From contig CM023539.1 in the NCBI GenBank assembly GCA_013350335.1, forward strand, positions 34,768,631 through 34,832,630: 64,000 nt of DNA, given 5' to 3'. Position 1 is the stretch's first letter; every line of letters begins with the position of its first letter. The position numbers were made by a program, and so were the translations under genes. The notes beneath the pieces were generated by a model. It had not been told where the DNA came from and made no database searches. It saw only the letters and a program-made list of their open reading frames with translations. This DNA comes from Chimonanthus salicifolius (Eukaryota > Streptophyta > Magnoliopsida > Laurales > Calycanthaceae). Shown here piece by piece: positions 33,401 through 45,663 of the stretch.

Positions 33401-34861
33401 GGTGGCAATGAAGGTCCAACCCATGACCCTTTCTGAGTATACACAGAGTTACGGATCTGATGAAGATTTCAAAACAGTGTTCGAAAAATTGCAACAGGGA
33501 CAGTCTACAGAATACACATTGAAAGATGGTTGATGTACAAGGGTTGACAATTGTGCATTCCGAAGGACGGGGAGCGATTACAGTGGATATGGGAGGCTCA
33601 TACATCTAGAGTGACAGGGCATTTTGGAGTTGAGAAGACCCTTCTGAATTTGCGTCAATATGTCTTCTGGACAAAAATGCAAAAATATGTCAACAGTTAC
33701 ATCTGGAGTTGTGTGTTATGCAACACTTCGAAACCCTCGAACAAGAAGTTGGGATTGTACACTCCATTACCAGTACCCACAAAGCCCTAGGAGAGTATTT
33801 CGATGGATTTCTTGGGGGATTATCAAGGACAAAGACTGATCATGACTATTTGTTCGTTGTGGTGGACCATTTTTAGCAAAATGGTGATACTCATTCCATG
33901 TAAGAAGACAGTGACGGGGGATATAGCGGCAAAGTTGTTCTTTGAACATGTGTGGAAGACTTTGGATTGCCGACGTCGATTATTTTGGATAGGGACAGTC
34001 AATTTCTCAGTCATTTCTCGAATTCATTGTGGAGAATGATGGGTACCAGACTGAAGCGAAGCACAACCTTTCATCCATAGACAGATGGGCAAACAGAGGT
34101 TGTGAACAAAACAATGGTACACCTTCTACGAGGCTATAACTCCAAACATCCTAAAACTTGGGACACTAGCCTACCATATCTGCAGTTCACCTTCAATCGT
34201 GCGATTCATGGATCGACTCAGAAGTCGCCTTTTGAGGTCTGTTTGGGCTACTTGCCTCAAAGCTCATTTGATCTGGCTTTTACCATTGAGAGTGGCCAAT
34301 TGGAGGGAAAAGAAGAGGGCTCAACGTTTCTTAGAAAGGATAGCCAACGTGCACAAGGAGGTGGAAGCACAACTATAGAAGTCACAGCAGAAATATAAGG
34401 CTCGACATGATCAACATTAGGCGGAATGTACTTTTAAGAAGGGTATCTTGTTTGGTTGAAACTAAGCAAGGAGCGGCTGAAGGGAGATGGAAAAAGATCA
34501 AACCAATCCGTTATGGGTTGTTTAAGATCCTTAAGAAGATTGGAGACAATGCATTCCAACTTGATCTACCACTCTACATGCAGATGTACTCAGTTATCGA
34601 TGCCGAGAATTTGAAGCTGTTTGAACCATCGCTGCTCGATGAATACTCGGACAAGGACACTCGACTACCATCTGTTGATGATTTGGGGGTGGAGCGAGAA
34701 GATCCATTGTCTGAGTATTGTATTTTAGAGATGAAGGTGATGGAGACTCGGTGGGGGAAGTACGACTCTTTTCGCATCAGCAAAAAGGGGCAACTACCAA
34801 GCCAGTCACGGTGGTATAGTCGAGACAAGGGGACTAAGGAGTTCCCTCATATGCAATTCTA
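33401..34861 (+). pseudogene. Integrase of plus-strand Ty3/gypsy element 3
   Basis: Starts in the RNase H-integrase linker (YTQSYGSDEDFKTVFEKLQ), then an HHCC zinc domain (GHFGVEKTLLNLRQYVFW with CVLCNTSK) at 33600-33740. The catalytic core follows in shifted frames (SMDFLGDYQG; the DRDSQFLS region near 33990; TTFHPQTDGQTEVVNK near 34065). The C-terminal domain has RYGLFKILKKIGDNAFQLDL and NLKLFEPSLLD (34407-34861). Multiple frameshifts break it. Gag, protease and RT are missing to the left. The frame ends shortly before the purine tract at 34884-34900. Confidence 0.85.
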
Positions 34862-35320
34862 AGTTTTAGTGGGAGTTAAAACCCCCAAACAGGGGGAGTC
34901 ATGATCCAAGAGGATCTCCCAGTTGAAAACACAACATAGACTGTGTAAAAATCTGAGTAAACCAAGTTTTGTACTGTCAGTTGACACACCAGTCGACTCG
35001 CAGATCAACTGAGTCAATCCACAGTCGACTAGTAGATCAAGTATGACTCTTTTCGCATTGGCAAGAAGAGGCAGCTACCAAGCCAGTCACAATGGTATAG
35101 TCGAGACAAGGGCACTAAGGAGTTCCCTCATCTGCAATTCCAAGTTTTAGCGGGAGCTAAAACCCCAAACAGGGGGAATCATGATCCAGGAGGAACTCCT
35201 AGTTGAAAACACAACATAGACTGTGTAAAAATCTGAGTAAACTAAGTTTTGTACTGTTAGTTGACACACTAGTCGACTAGCAGATCAACTGAGTCGATCC
35301 ACCAGTAGATTAGTAGATCA
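34758..35320 (+). repeat. 281-base tandem duplication across the pol end, purine tract and LTR start
   Basis: The block starting AAGTACGACTCTTTTCGCAT recurs 281 bases later (AAGTATGACTCTTTTCGCAT), each copy including the last codons of pol, the tract AAACAGGGGGA and the LTR start TGATCC. A short motif CCAGTCGACTAGTAGATCAA is repeated within it and continues to 35410 and beyond 39107. Confidence 0.85.
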
Positions 35321-38300
35321 ACGAGGACTGTCTGTAAAAACAAACAACTCGTTGATAAATCCAGTCAACTAACAGATCAGTTGAGTCGATTCACTAGTCG
35401 ACTAGTAGATTTGTCACGCCCCGAACCCGGATGTGGGCCCGGAACGCACCAATTTTTTTTTTTTTTTTAAAAAACAAGTCAAATTATCAAAGTCTATGGG
35501 CCTCTAAGAGAGCTCACTTAAGCCTATTAAAAATGTCGCACATGTTCATGTGGACATTAGGGGTTAAATCAAACCCTCAACGAACATCAACTATTCTAAT
35601 GATCACAATCCTGGTCGAACCATTCGACATTGATAGTATCGGTTATATCCGATGATTTTCTAATTTTATAATTTTTTTCACACTTACTACACAGGGGATT
35701 CACCAAACATACTATATAACAACCATTTACACATCATAGTATCATATTACACATATATGACTTATACACAAGGTATTTATGCCACATATGACATAATCAC
35801 CAATGTTTACATATTTTTAATATAAAACTAAACAAGTATAAATCTTACCCTCGAATAACACTGGAATCCAATTCCTAAGCATCGCAGAGGGATTCTTTAC
35901 TTCCTTAACCAGTAATGACCTGCATTGTAAGGGACGTGAGGTCCAGCCCAATGAAGAGAACTCAAATTAACAAGTCCCTCCAAATTTTCAGAATATCAAA
36001 TTTACAATACAGTTTACGAGGAAAACACTTATAAGACCATGGCATACTTTTACCATTTGTTCTTTCGTATCCACATACACACCTATGCATACTCATGCAT
36101 ATACATGTAAACCCACCCATGTATACATACAAATGCAGATGTCAATGCATTCTCACATTTGTACCTGTAAACTCACACATGTATTCATAATATCAATAAC
36201 ACAATGCATGTTTAACAACATGATAAGCAAATAAATCATATTTACTATTTACTAGGTTACAACAAAACTTGTAATACACTGGAGTATCCCATTCAACCCC
36301 GTTGAGGTATCCCACTCGACCCCAACTGTACAGGTCTAAGGTATCACATTCAACCCTATTGAAGAATCTCACTCATTCTCGAATGCATTAAGTCAAGGCA
36401 GACAGAATGCAGCATTTTGCAAGAGCTCAACCGAAAGTACAAGTGTGTGTCTGTATATATTAACTATCAATTATCCATAAACATGGAAATAATATAAAAT
36501 CACCATTCACATATTTTTCTTTATATACCCTTTCCACGAGGGTTTAACAATGGAGTTTCACTTATCATCCACTAGTTTCAATCCAGGTTTAATAACCAAG
36601 AATGTTTTCATCTCATCACCTACACAAATTTGTTAGCATAGGTATAATCACATGCATGCAAAACTCTATGCATGATCGAACACTACACCCCCACATGCAC
36701 CTATACTATGGTATGAACCACATGCAAGCTCTAATATAACACATATCATATACACTACTGATCCTAGCGTGAATCTCATGCATGATCAAGGCCACATATA
36801 TCACATATTCACATAACCAATACATGAATCACACGAATGAACTAGTATAACACCTACTACGTGCACACATCCTATCATGATTTACATGTTCTTGTTCATA
36901 AATCACAATATCATTGGACTGTTCACTCTTTCGTCCAAACCTATAAACCTATCACCCTCTAGACTTTTAATGGGTCCCATACTGCATTTTAGACCACTCA
37001 GCCTCGTCTCCTGACACCTTTGATTGCTTCCGTTCTAATAGTTATAACAAAAATACCGTCCCTTACATGGAAGCGGTGTCAAGTCTCGCTTTCTGATCTC
37101 ATTTGGTCTTTTCCATTTTAAAAATACGATGGGTCCCATTTTCATTCTAAAATCTAATAGGTTTTCACAATAACCATTATACATGTTAAGTTGAGTCTCC
37201 TCATCTTGATCGACGAAGTTACGTGAGTTTCTCGATTTGCGTGAAGGAGAGAAGAACCGGTCCAACTGTTTCAATTGGATAATTAACGAAATTAAACACT
37301 ATTTATTAACCTAAGTTGACCTGATTGACAACCTGATGGGTACGACTGACAAAACATAGTTCCATCGAGATAGACTCTTGGAACGAAGATAGAAAAAAGT
37401 CATAAAATTCTAATAACTCTTTTAAAATGTCACCGTCTAAAAATAAAATAATAGTTTATCTTCTATTCACTAAAACCAACTAAGGTAAGCAAGGAAATCA
37501 TCTGAAATCTTAAAATAAAAAGGTTTAACATTTGTTATGTGAAAAACTCAATTTTTGAAGTTGAATAGTGAGTCATTTAAAACTCATTCCACTAAGGGTT
37601 AGTTTAAGTTAAAATCCAAAAATAAGAAACTCAATCAAACCAAACTTATAATAAATATAATGAAAGAATTACCTTTCTTAAATAGATAGGTCAAAGATCT
37701 TTTTAATTTTTATTTTTATAACCAGACAATTTCAAAGAAAAACAAACTAAGATAACCAATCTCAATACATAGAATAATTTAAACAATAAATACATTAAAA
37801 GGCCTACTTTACTAAGTTTAAAATATAATCACTTCAACTAATTATTAAAATTATTTTATTTAATTAACTTAAACCCAATCTTGAAATCCACCTTAAACTA
37901 AATCATAGCTTAAAAATGTAACATCAAGGTCTTAGCACATAAAAATCACTTCTAAAGGTGTTATTTAAAAATTAAAAGAAAATGGGCATTTTTTTTCTTA
38001 AATTCTTTGACATGATTTTTGAAGGTAAAAACTAACCTATTTCCTCAAAATAACAGTCTCAGAGTTTCTAACATTTGAAGTAGATAAATTTGCATACCTT
38101 GATTGTCAAAAACAATAGAGAAATGAGGGAGTTTAGAAAATCCCGGGCTCATATGCGAAAAACTTTGAAAAGTTGCTGCTAGAACATTGGAAACAGGAGG
38201 AAAAAAGAGAGAAAGGAAAAAAAAAAAAACCAGGAAATGAATGGGAGAAGAGGAAAAAACGAATGGGATGAGCGGGGTTTGAATTATTATTATTTTTTTT

Positions 38301-39456
38301 TAATCTTTTCCTCCCACCCAACCTCTCTTCTCTACTTAAAACCCATTTAAGTCGGTGGGTAGCTTCTAGCTACAGGTCATAGACTTGGTGAATAATAACC
38401 TAATTTTGGTTTTATAAAAATTTCAAAAAGATTCAATGATTATCCATTCATAAATAAATCCAAAACTATATAACATCCATAGTTAGATAAATAAATTAAA
38501 ACCAAATAATTACTGTAGTTTTGAAAAGTAAATTAAACCGCTTTTTAGTTTTAAAATCATACCTTGAAAATTCAATGTTTTAATTAAAAAAAAAATGCAA
38601 ATACTAAATTTCAAAAATTAAAATAACACCTTGTAAAACTTCTGACTTTACAGTTGGGTTAATTAAATTGACTGATAAAATACTTCTAAAATTTTCGGGA
38701 CAATTTGACACTCTTAAAACATTTAAAACTTTCATTTTATAAAAATAAAGATTACACCTGATATTCAAAAATCACACTTTTGTAAATCAAAATGATTGAT
38801 GATAAATTCTTTAAAATAAAAAATTTACACTAAATAAATTAATAAGATCTGAGAATTGAAATACCTTAGATCATTTATTTTCCAAACACAGATTATTTTA
38901 AGGGTCTCAGCCGGAGAAATTTCAGATAATTTCAACTCTGCCACTGCCCTTGACGAGTTGGGTCCACTCGCTTCCAAACTCAAATCTAGACAAACTTTGA
39001 CTCTAAACAAGACCCATTTGTTAATCACTTCGATTAACGGGCCATTAAGCACAATTAATTATAAATATATATATAATTAAACACTAATTTGGATCAGGGT
39101 ATTACAAGATCAACTATGACTGGCTGTAAAGACAAACAGCTCACTGATAAATCCAGTCGATACACCAGTCGACTAGCAGATCAACTGAGTTGATGTACTC
39201 ATGTACCAGTCGACTGGTATGAAAACTACACAGCAGTTGCAGTAGTTTTTTCTCCTTTTGTTAGTGTATCAGGGTGGTTCCAGGCAGTTGTAACAAACCA
39301 GGAGAGTTTGTACACTGAGAATTTTGAAGGAGAAGAAGAAAAATAGAAAGAAAGTTCTTCCAAAATCTTTGTTTCACTTGTCTCTCTCTATCAATTATCT
39401 CTTATTCTCTCCCAATCTCGCCAATTTTTCACATTTTATCCGAATATCACGGATCA
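34902..39456 (+). repeat. 3' LTR of element 3, interrupted by a solo LTR
   Basis: Begins TGATCC just after the purine tract and plausibly ends GGATCA at 39456, giving inverted termini. Sequence on either side of the inserted LTR (to 35411 and from 39107) is the same CAGTCGACTAG-type repeat. The right end is a reasoned choice; no second copy of this LTR is in the window to confirm it. Confidence 0.6.
35412..39106. repeat. Solo LTR (3695 bp) nested in the element 3 LTR
   Basis: Begins TGTCACGCCCCGAACCCGG and ends GGGTATTACA, flanked by AGATT (35407-35411) and AGATC (39107-39111). The left copy probably mutated from AGATC, since AGATCAAC recurs in this repeat. The opening matches the LTRs at 6070 and 60672, and an internal block (GCATTGTAAGGGACGTGAGG near 35922) matches 61198. 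Small frames within are not genes. Confidence 0.88.
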
Positions 39457-41284
39457 TTTGAATCTCGTGAGTCGAAGTCCACCAATGAGCCAGGCCAGAG
39501 ATGAGCCCAAGTCCAACTAAGTCAAGATTGGAGTCCATGTGCAAAGGTCCATCTGCCAAGTCCAATGCAAATGGCCCAAAATCCATTGGCTGGCCCACAA
39601 TCAAAGCCCAACGCATGAGGCCCATGAAGATTTGAGGTCCGTCCAATTCCCAAGCCCACTCGCATAAGGCCATAATCATTAAGTTTAGAATGAAGTTTTG
39701 ACACAACCTCTGTTTTTTTACCATAACTTTTCACTTCAATGTCTGATTTCGTTGATTCTTATTGCATTGGAAGAAGACTTCAAGGTCTACGGAAGTGTAT
39801 TTTACAAAAATTTTGAGATTCGGACATTTACTAGGTCAAAACTGAGCTGTAAAATGGGACATGTGTAAAAAAAGGAGATTTCCACCTACCTACTTCCCCA
39901 TTGAATCTTAGCCTTTCATTCTACCTTTACCTCCTCAAATCTCATCCCTCCATTCCTTAAAGCCCTAGCCTCCTTTGCCTAATCAATCTTGGCCCTCCAT
40001 TTCTCCCTTTTTCTAAAGTGTTTTTTGAAAAAGCAAAAGCAAAAGTGCTTTTTGAAAAAGTAAAATCCTAGCCCTCCATTCCATAAAACCATAATCGATC
40101 CTCATTGTCCATTCTCACCCCTCCCATCTATAAATAGAGGCCTTTACATAGGGTAAATTTGAATTTGAGCAAGGATTGAAAGTGCATTGAAGAGTGGATG
40201 CTGAAAAGACTAGAGAAGAGAGGAATATTCAAATTTTGTCCTGTAAGTTCTTGTATTTTCTTTAATTTCTGTCTTTGATGCAAAAACTCCAAAAGCATTG
40301 CAATTCTATATTCCAGTTTATTTGAATGAATCTCATGGTAGCTTTCTTTAGATGTATGGTCTTCCAATCATTGAATATTTTATAGTGATTGTTTTTTATT
40401 TTTACTTTAATTCTTTTTATGAAAAAAATAATTTAAGAGTTTTCAAGGAAAAATAGAATCCATCTTAGGATCAGTGGAACTTAACCTTTCAAGATCTAAG
40501 GACCCTTTTCGAAGAGTAGCTTATTTTTAGATTCGGGAAGGAGAGTGTAAATTCTGTCCAAACCTAAGGCTTTAATTGGAAATTTCTGACTTAATGGACA
40601 CCATAATTTTCTTAATTAGAATTTTGATAAATAAAGAACTTGAATTTATATTTAATAATTCTAGAAGATTTCATAGTCTAGGTTGTGATTTTATTTTTAT
40701 AACGGATAATATGCCACCCTAAATACTTGCCTCAATTCCATTGTAAAATATATGAATATTTTATTTTTCATTCTTTTATTTTATTTTATTTGTTCATTCA
40801 ATTCTTTCCTAAATATGGAACTAGGTTAGAATTATTTTGTTTGCATCTTAATTTTGTTCTTTTTAATTGAGAGTGGATTGCTTATAATTTCTAGATGGGG
40901 TGTTTTTCATGAAAGATAAAATTTTATAATTGTTAAATTTTAATTTTAGATGATGATTCTATTATTGGATTGGTTTCAAGAATTTAGAGAATTTCTAAAC
41001 TAGTATTATATTTCTAATGATTAGAATTTTGATTTTCATGTTTAGATTATTTTGAAGATTTATTTTCTTAAAACACACAATTTCAATTTCATATATTTGT
41101 TTTTTTCCATATATTTTGAATGTTCCTTGTGGGATTGACCTCTCACTCGTACTGCTATCTATTAAATGATTCGTGTATTTGCATGTAAAATGTACAACAC
41201 CAAAATTCTAGGGACCTAACCAAATATGATCAATGGTAGTCCTGAGGTCCCAAGACAAACTAGAGTATGGTTTTAAGTCAAGGT
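39457..41284. other. Retroelement-like non-coding sequence
   Basis: No coding signal. The end around 41125-41215 (GTGGGATTGACCTCTCACTC, ATGATTCGTGTATTTGC) is related to 33260-33370, suggesting a long LTR or leader of another Ty3 family whose boundaries I cannot set. 39480-39670 is rich in GGCCCA words. Confidence 0.35.
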
Positions 41285-41292
41285 GTTCACAC

Positions 41293-41836
41293 CTAAGGTC
41301 CAAATATCTGCCGATACATATCGTATCGGCCGATATATATCAGTTTTTTTAAACCGAGTAATATTGGCCGATACGATAAGTATCGGCCATACATACCAAA
41401 TATCGGCCGATATGGCCGATATTCGGTCCGAAATATCGGTCACAATATCGGCCGATATTCATAAATATCGGTATTTAAATTTTTTTTTTTTAAAACACCG
41501 ATACGGTTTTTCGCTGTTTTTACACGGTTTTTCGCAGTTTTTCACGGTTTTCCACGGTTTACGGTTCTCAGGGGTATTCACGGTTTTTTGTGGTTTTCAC
41601 GGTTTTTCGCGGTTTTCCGTGGTTCAGGGTTTACGGTTCTCAGGGGTGTTCACGGTTTTTTACTGTTTTTTGCGGTTTTTTGCGGTTTTGTCACGGTTCA
41701 TCACGGTTTTTTGCGGTTTTTTCACGGTTCCAATATCGGAGGAGAGAGAAAATGCCGATATCGGTATGAGAGATAAAATTATCGGCCGAAATATCGTCCG
41801 TATCGCATATCGGCCGAGCCGATTTTTGAATCCCTG
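41293..41836. mobile_element. hAT-type MITE rich in CGGCCGATA, with an 8-bp target duplication
   Basis: Ends are CTAAGGTCCAAATATCTGCC and, reverse-complemented, CAGGGATTCAAAAATCGGC (12 of 19 positions agree). Flanks GTTCACAC (41285-41292) and GTTGACAC (41837-41844) differ by one base. The two outer thirds are inverted runs of ATCGGCCGATA. The centre (41500-41720) is a repeat of CACGGTTTTT and GCGGTTTTT words, which creates a 188-codon low-complexity open frame with no protein meaning. Confidence 0.75.
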
Positions 41837-41844
41837 GTTGACAC

Positions 41845-43829
41845 ATTGAGTGACTTTACATTTGAATCCTAATACTAAACCAATCAACTAAGAGTTGATT
41901 CTTTAATATCTTCAATCTTCTATTCTTCAAGTCTTGAGTCACGATCCCAAAAGCCTTTGACACGAGTGATGTTCAAATGACTTAGATAAATCGATCACTT
42001 ACAAAATATAAAAGGTTATATAATAATCACTTCACAATATATAAAAGGATAACAAATCCAATTAAAGCAATAGAGGTTTCAAAGGAATTCACAGTTTACA
42101 ATGAATTGACATAAGAAATTATCTATGAATGTGAGTGAATTAATTTAACAGTAGATGATGACATTTTTTGGTTAGAGATTAAATTAATTTTTAATTCCTA
42201 AGATAATATATAAATATTTTAGTATCTTATTACATAGTAGTCAAATGCTAAAATTTCAAGTAAATTTACTCCTAAAAATATCTTTATGCCTAAATAGATT
42301 AAAATATAAAAAAATTGTGACATATCCTATATTCTTTTGAAGAGCCTATTAGACCAATTTTACAATCACAGAAACAACGTATAAATATTTTCGAATAACA
42401 AATCTCTATGATCATAGATAAATTTCAAGTAAAAGTTTTCATAGTAAAAACCTTTTATGAGAAGCTGTGCCATTTTTTAAGTTTAAAGTTATTCTCACTT
42501 AATATATATTTCATTTGATGCAATTAAAATAATTTAAGAAGTGATGAAATTTAAATTTAAATATTTTTAATAAAGAAACCCATCAACAAATAATGGACAA
42601 AACCCTTACTTTTTATTTTTCCCTCGATATTGTTCTAGGGTTCTCTGAATGTTTCTATGTACCTTTAATTCTCTAATTTAATTGTTATAAATTGAAAATT
42701 CAAATAAACGTGAATTAATATTTTGAATATTCAAAATCTCTGATTGGCTATGTTGAAGTTAGCCCACCACATGGATATTTACAAGAGTCGTACTCAGTTA
42801 GATTTTCCTTTAAATACGGGCAAAATGACAACGTCCACTTCTTACAATCTCTCTCTCACTCAGTGTTTTAAAAATTAACTCGAAAAGCGAGTAATTCTAG
42901 TCGAAAGTTGAGTTAAATAAGGTCCAGCTATAGTCAAACTCGATCAAACTCGAGGCGTGAATATTATATTATTAACTAGGGTTTAATTATTGAGTTGAAA
43001 TAAAATTTTAAGAAAAAATATTTTTTTTAAAAAAATAAAAATTAGATGTTGCATTTTATGAAAAAAAACAACTTTTTTACTTTATATTATTTAAATGAAT
43101 AAATATCTATTAAAAAGAAAAAAAATGGTTGTATCGAGTATGGAGATAAGCCATCTAAGTTTAAGTATAGGATGTAGAATAATATATTGAACTGATTTCG
43201 TTTATACTTTATAGCTATATTTTCGTCGAATTGTTGTAAATCAAGTAAGAACTTTTTATACAGGCGACTTTTAGAACTTCAATAATGAAAAGAGGAATTG
43301 ATTGAAGATATTTATTAAGTTTTTATTTACACATTATTGTTTTTTCATGACATTGAATGTCATCTTGTGATATATTAATTTTAATATCATCTTATTCTTT
43401 TTGAGTTTCTGACTTCAGCTCAATAATATAGTATAGAAAATTAAGAAAAAGATTTAATACTCCCATCTGTCCTATTTTAGTTATCTTATTTAAAATATTT
43501 ATATTTTTTAAAGAGCTGTCTATATATATATATATATATAATGGCTATAAAATTTACAACCCAAAAAATTATTGTACGATTAAAAGGGGGCATATATTAA
43601 AATTCAAAGTAAATATATTATAAATATAAATTGAATTTATGAGATGAGATGATAATAAAATCAATATAAAAGAATCGATTTCGAATCCTGTATTATCTCA
43701 AATTTCTGCAGAATGAATAGAAAATGGTGGTTCCACACTTCCACCCACCTTCAGCAAGCAAATGATGGGTTTACACGGCCTGTTGCCAACTTGCGATTAT
43801 CTCATGTGAACAGTGAATAGCCTTTGTTT
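41845..43829. other. AT-rich spacer
   Basis: AT-rich DNA with a TA microsatellite at about 43522-43542 and a Stowaway-like end fragment near 43460. No gene, RNA or complete element was seen. Confidence 0.45.
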
Positions 43830-43876
43830 GTCCCACATCGACTGCGAGTAAAAAGGAAGTGCATAGGGATATAAAA
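43830..43876 (+). promoter_or_regulatory. snRNA-type promoter module (USE plus TATA)
   Basis: GTCCCACATCG at 43830-43840 is a perfect match to the plant snRNA upstream sequence element, followed after 29 bases by TATAAAA at 43870-43876. Known spacing is about 33-34 bases for pol II and 23-24 for pol III snRNA genes, so this falls between. No known snRNA body follows. The same word also occurs by descent in some retroelement LTRs, so the activity is uncertain. Confidence 0.45.
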
Positions 43877-44024
43877 CGAGAAGTGAGAAAGGGTAATTCA
43901 CACTTCATATGCCCTTCTTGAAATTAGAAAAAAGTATATATTTTTTTAGTGATTAAGTTGGGGTTTCTTCCCCAAATTACTCGCTGCTTGGGGCATGTCA
44001 TGGATTTCTTCTCATCATGGATGC

Positions 44025-44119
44025 TGCCTTTCATTTGGATATTCGAAACCCATGTTTCCAAATGAAACCCATGTTTCTGTTTCTTCCAAACATGGGTTTC
44101 GATGTTCAAATGGAAGGCA
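44025..44119 (+). ncRNA. Long near-perfect hairpin, candidate microRNA precursor
   Basis: Arm 44025-44057 pairs with 44088-44119. The inner 14 bases (CGAAACCCATGTTT) pair perfectly, then there is one single-base bulge, and the outer 18 pair with only three G-U wobbles; the loop is 30 bases. This 32-bp stem is of plant pre-miRNA size. A TATA box lies about 150 bases upstream (43870) and a donor-like CAAGTAAG follows at 44160. The motif GAAACCCATGTTT is also present a second time in the loop side (44065-44077), giving an alternative fold. I do not recognise a known mature miRNA. Confidence 0.4.
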
Positions 44120-44165
44120 CAATTCATTTTCGATGCCAAGATTGTGATCAGCTCTCCGGACAAGT

Positions 44166-45299
44166 AAGACTGGTCTGTCTTGAGTTATTTGTTAATTTAC
44201 ATTTTTTCTTGTTTTTATTGATATTGCTTGACTTTGATTTTCTTCTTATTTAAGTGGGGGTTTTGATTTGGGAATTCCTGGTTTTTACTCCATTCATCTT
44301 TTAGGACTGTTTGGTTTCAGTTTCATGTTTATTGAGTTTTATTAAAGTTTTTTGAACTTTTTGATTTTTTTTTTGTTTTTTGTTTTTTGCATCCATGCAA
44401 CTTGATATTTATTGTTTTTTCCGAGGATCCTTATTAATTTTTGGCTTTTCCTTTTGGCTTTTGTTTTTGGGTTGATTTTTTGTAGGGTTTTATACCATTT
44501 GTGCTTCCTATTTCTGAGCAAAATAAATTCCGCTTTTATTTTTCATTGTGTTTTTAGGTTTTCTTTTGACTTTTTCCGATCTTGTTAAGTGCACCTTTAC
44601 ATTTTCTTTTTGGTTTTTTATTTGTTGCATGAACATTGTCAATTTAATTTGGAGAAAAAAAAAGATGCGCGTCGATTTTGTAGAAGGATTTGTACTTCTT
44701 GCGAGATGTAGGACTTACCCTTTTATGGGTTTTGCATATTTTTCTTTTTAATATTTGCTTTAAGATTTTTCCATCTATATGGGATTTTCTTGTCCCTTTT
44801 TTATTTTAATATTTCTGTTCTATTTTATTCATCTTTTTGTTTAAATATTTCTGCATTTGTATGTGCTTCTGTTCCCATTGCATACTATGTCTGTATATTT
44901 CTATTTTTTCACTATATTCATTACGTTAATACCATGCTAGAAGTGTGTTTTTTAAAGATATGCATTAGGGTTTTTTTAAAAAGGAAATTTCTAAACACTT
45001 CTGTGATTGAAATTGTGGATGTTTTCTGCATTCTTATATGTTTAATCATTTTTTGGTTCTATCTGAAAAAATATTTCATCTACATTATGCTGTGCTTTTG
45101 TGAATTTAAGGGGGGATTTGACTATTTCTCAATCGATGCAATTTTCATCATTGTTACCTAATGATTCACGGCTTTGATTCTTGGTTTATTGTCATCGACT
45201 TATTAGATCATCCTAGTTGTTACTTTTTAGCATCAAGAATGAAGTCTGATATAGTCCTGTGAAAGATACGACTTCAAAGGGTAGGATATTGCATGCAAT
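44166..45299. other. T-rich intron-like sequence
   Basis: Very T-rich on the plus strand, as plant introns are. The 123-codon frame at 44790-45161 is Phe/Ile/Cys-rich because of this composition and lacks a family motif. No convincing exon was found. Confidence 0.4.
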
Positions 45300-45661
45300 G
45301 GTTTGAATTGAACGTTACATAGACCCTTTATAATAAATGGATTTGGAGGGATTTTGAGACTCAAATTTGTGGTTTGAATTGAATGTTGCATAGACCCTTC
45401 TTATAATAAATAGATTTGGAGGGATTTTGGCTCAAACTTGATTTTAGATTTACCTGTTTTATGAAAATAAATTGGTAGTTGAATGTTGTGGATTCAAGAT
45501 CCTGTAGGTGTCATGTCGAATGAATCAGTGTTCTAGGAAGAAATTAAATGTAGTAGTTACCTGTTTTATGAAAATAAATGGGTAGTTGAATGTTGTGGAT
45601 TCAAGATCCTATAGGTGTCATGTTGAATGAATCAGTGTTCTAGGAAGAAGTTAAATGTAGT
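45300..45661. repeat. Two adjacent tandem duplications (71 and 107 bases)
   Basis: GGTTTGAATTGAANGTTNCAT with GATTTGGAGGGATTTTG occurs at 45300 and 45371. TACCTGTTTTATGAAAATAA to TTAAATGTAG occurs at 45450 and 45557. Copies differ by a few bases. Confidence 0.85.
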
Positions 45662-45663
45662 TA

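Noticed and set aside
41283..41849. 188-codon open frame on the plus strand
   Set aside because: It follows the CACGGTTTTT low-complexity core of a hAT-type element; the Phe/Gly/His-rich product is a result of the repeat.
44790..45161. 123-codon open frame
   Set aside because: T-rich intron-like DNA gives a Phe/Ile/Cys-rich product with no family motif or splice partner.
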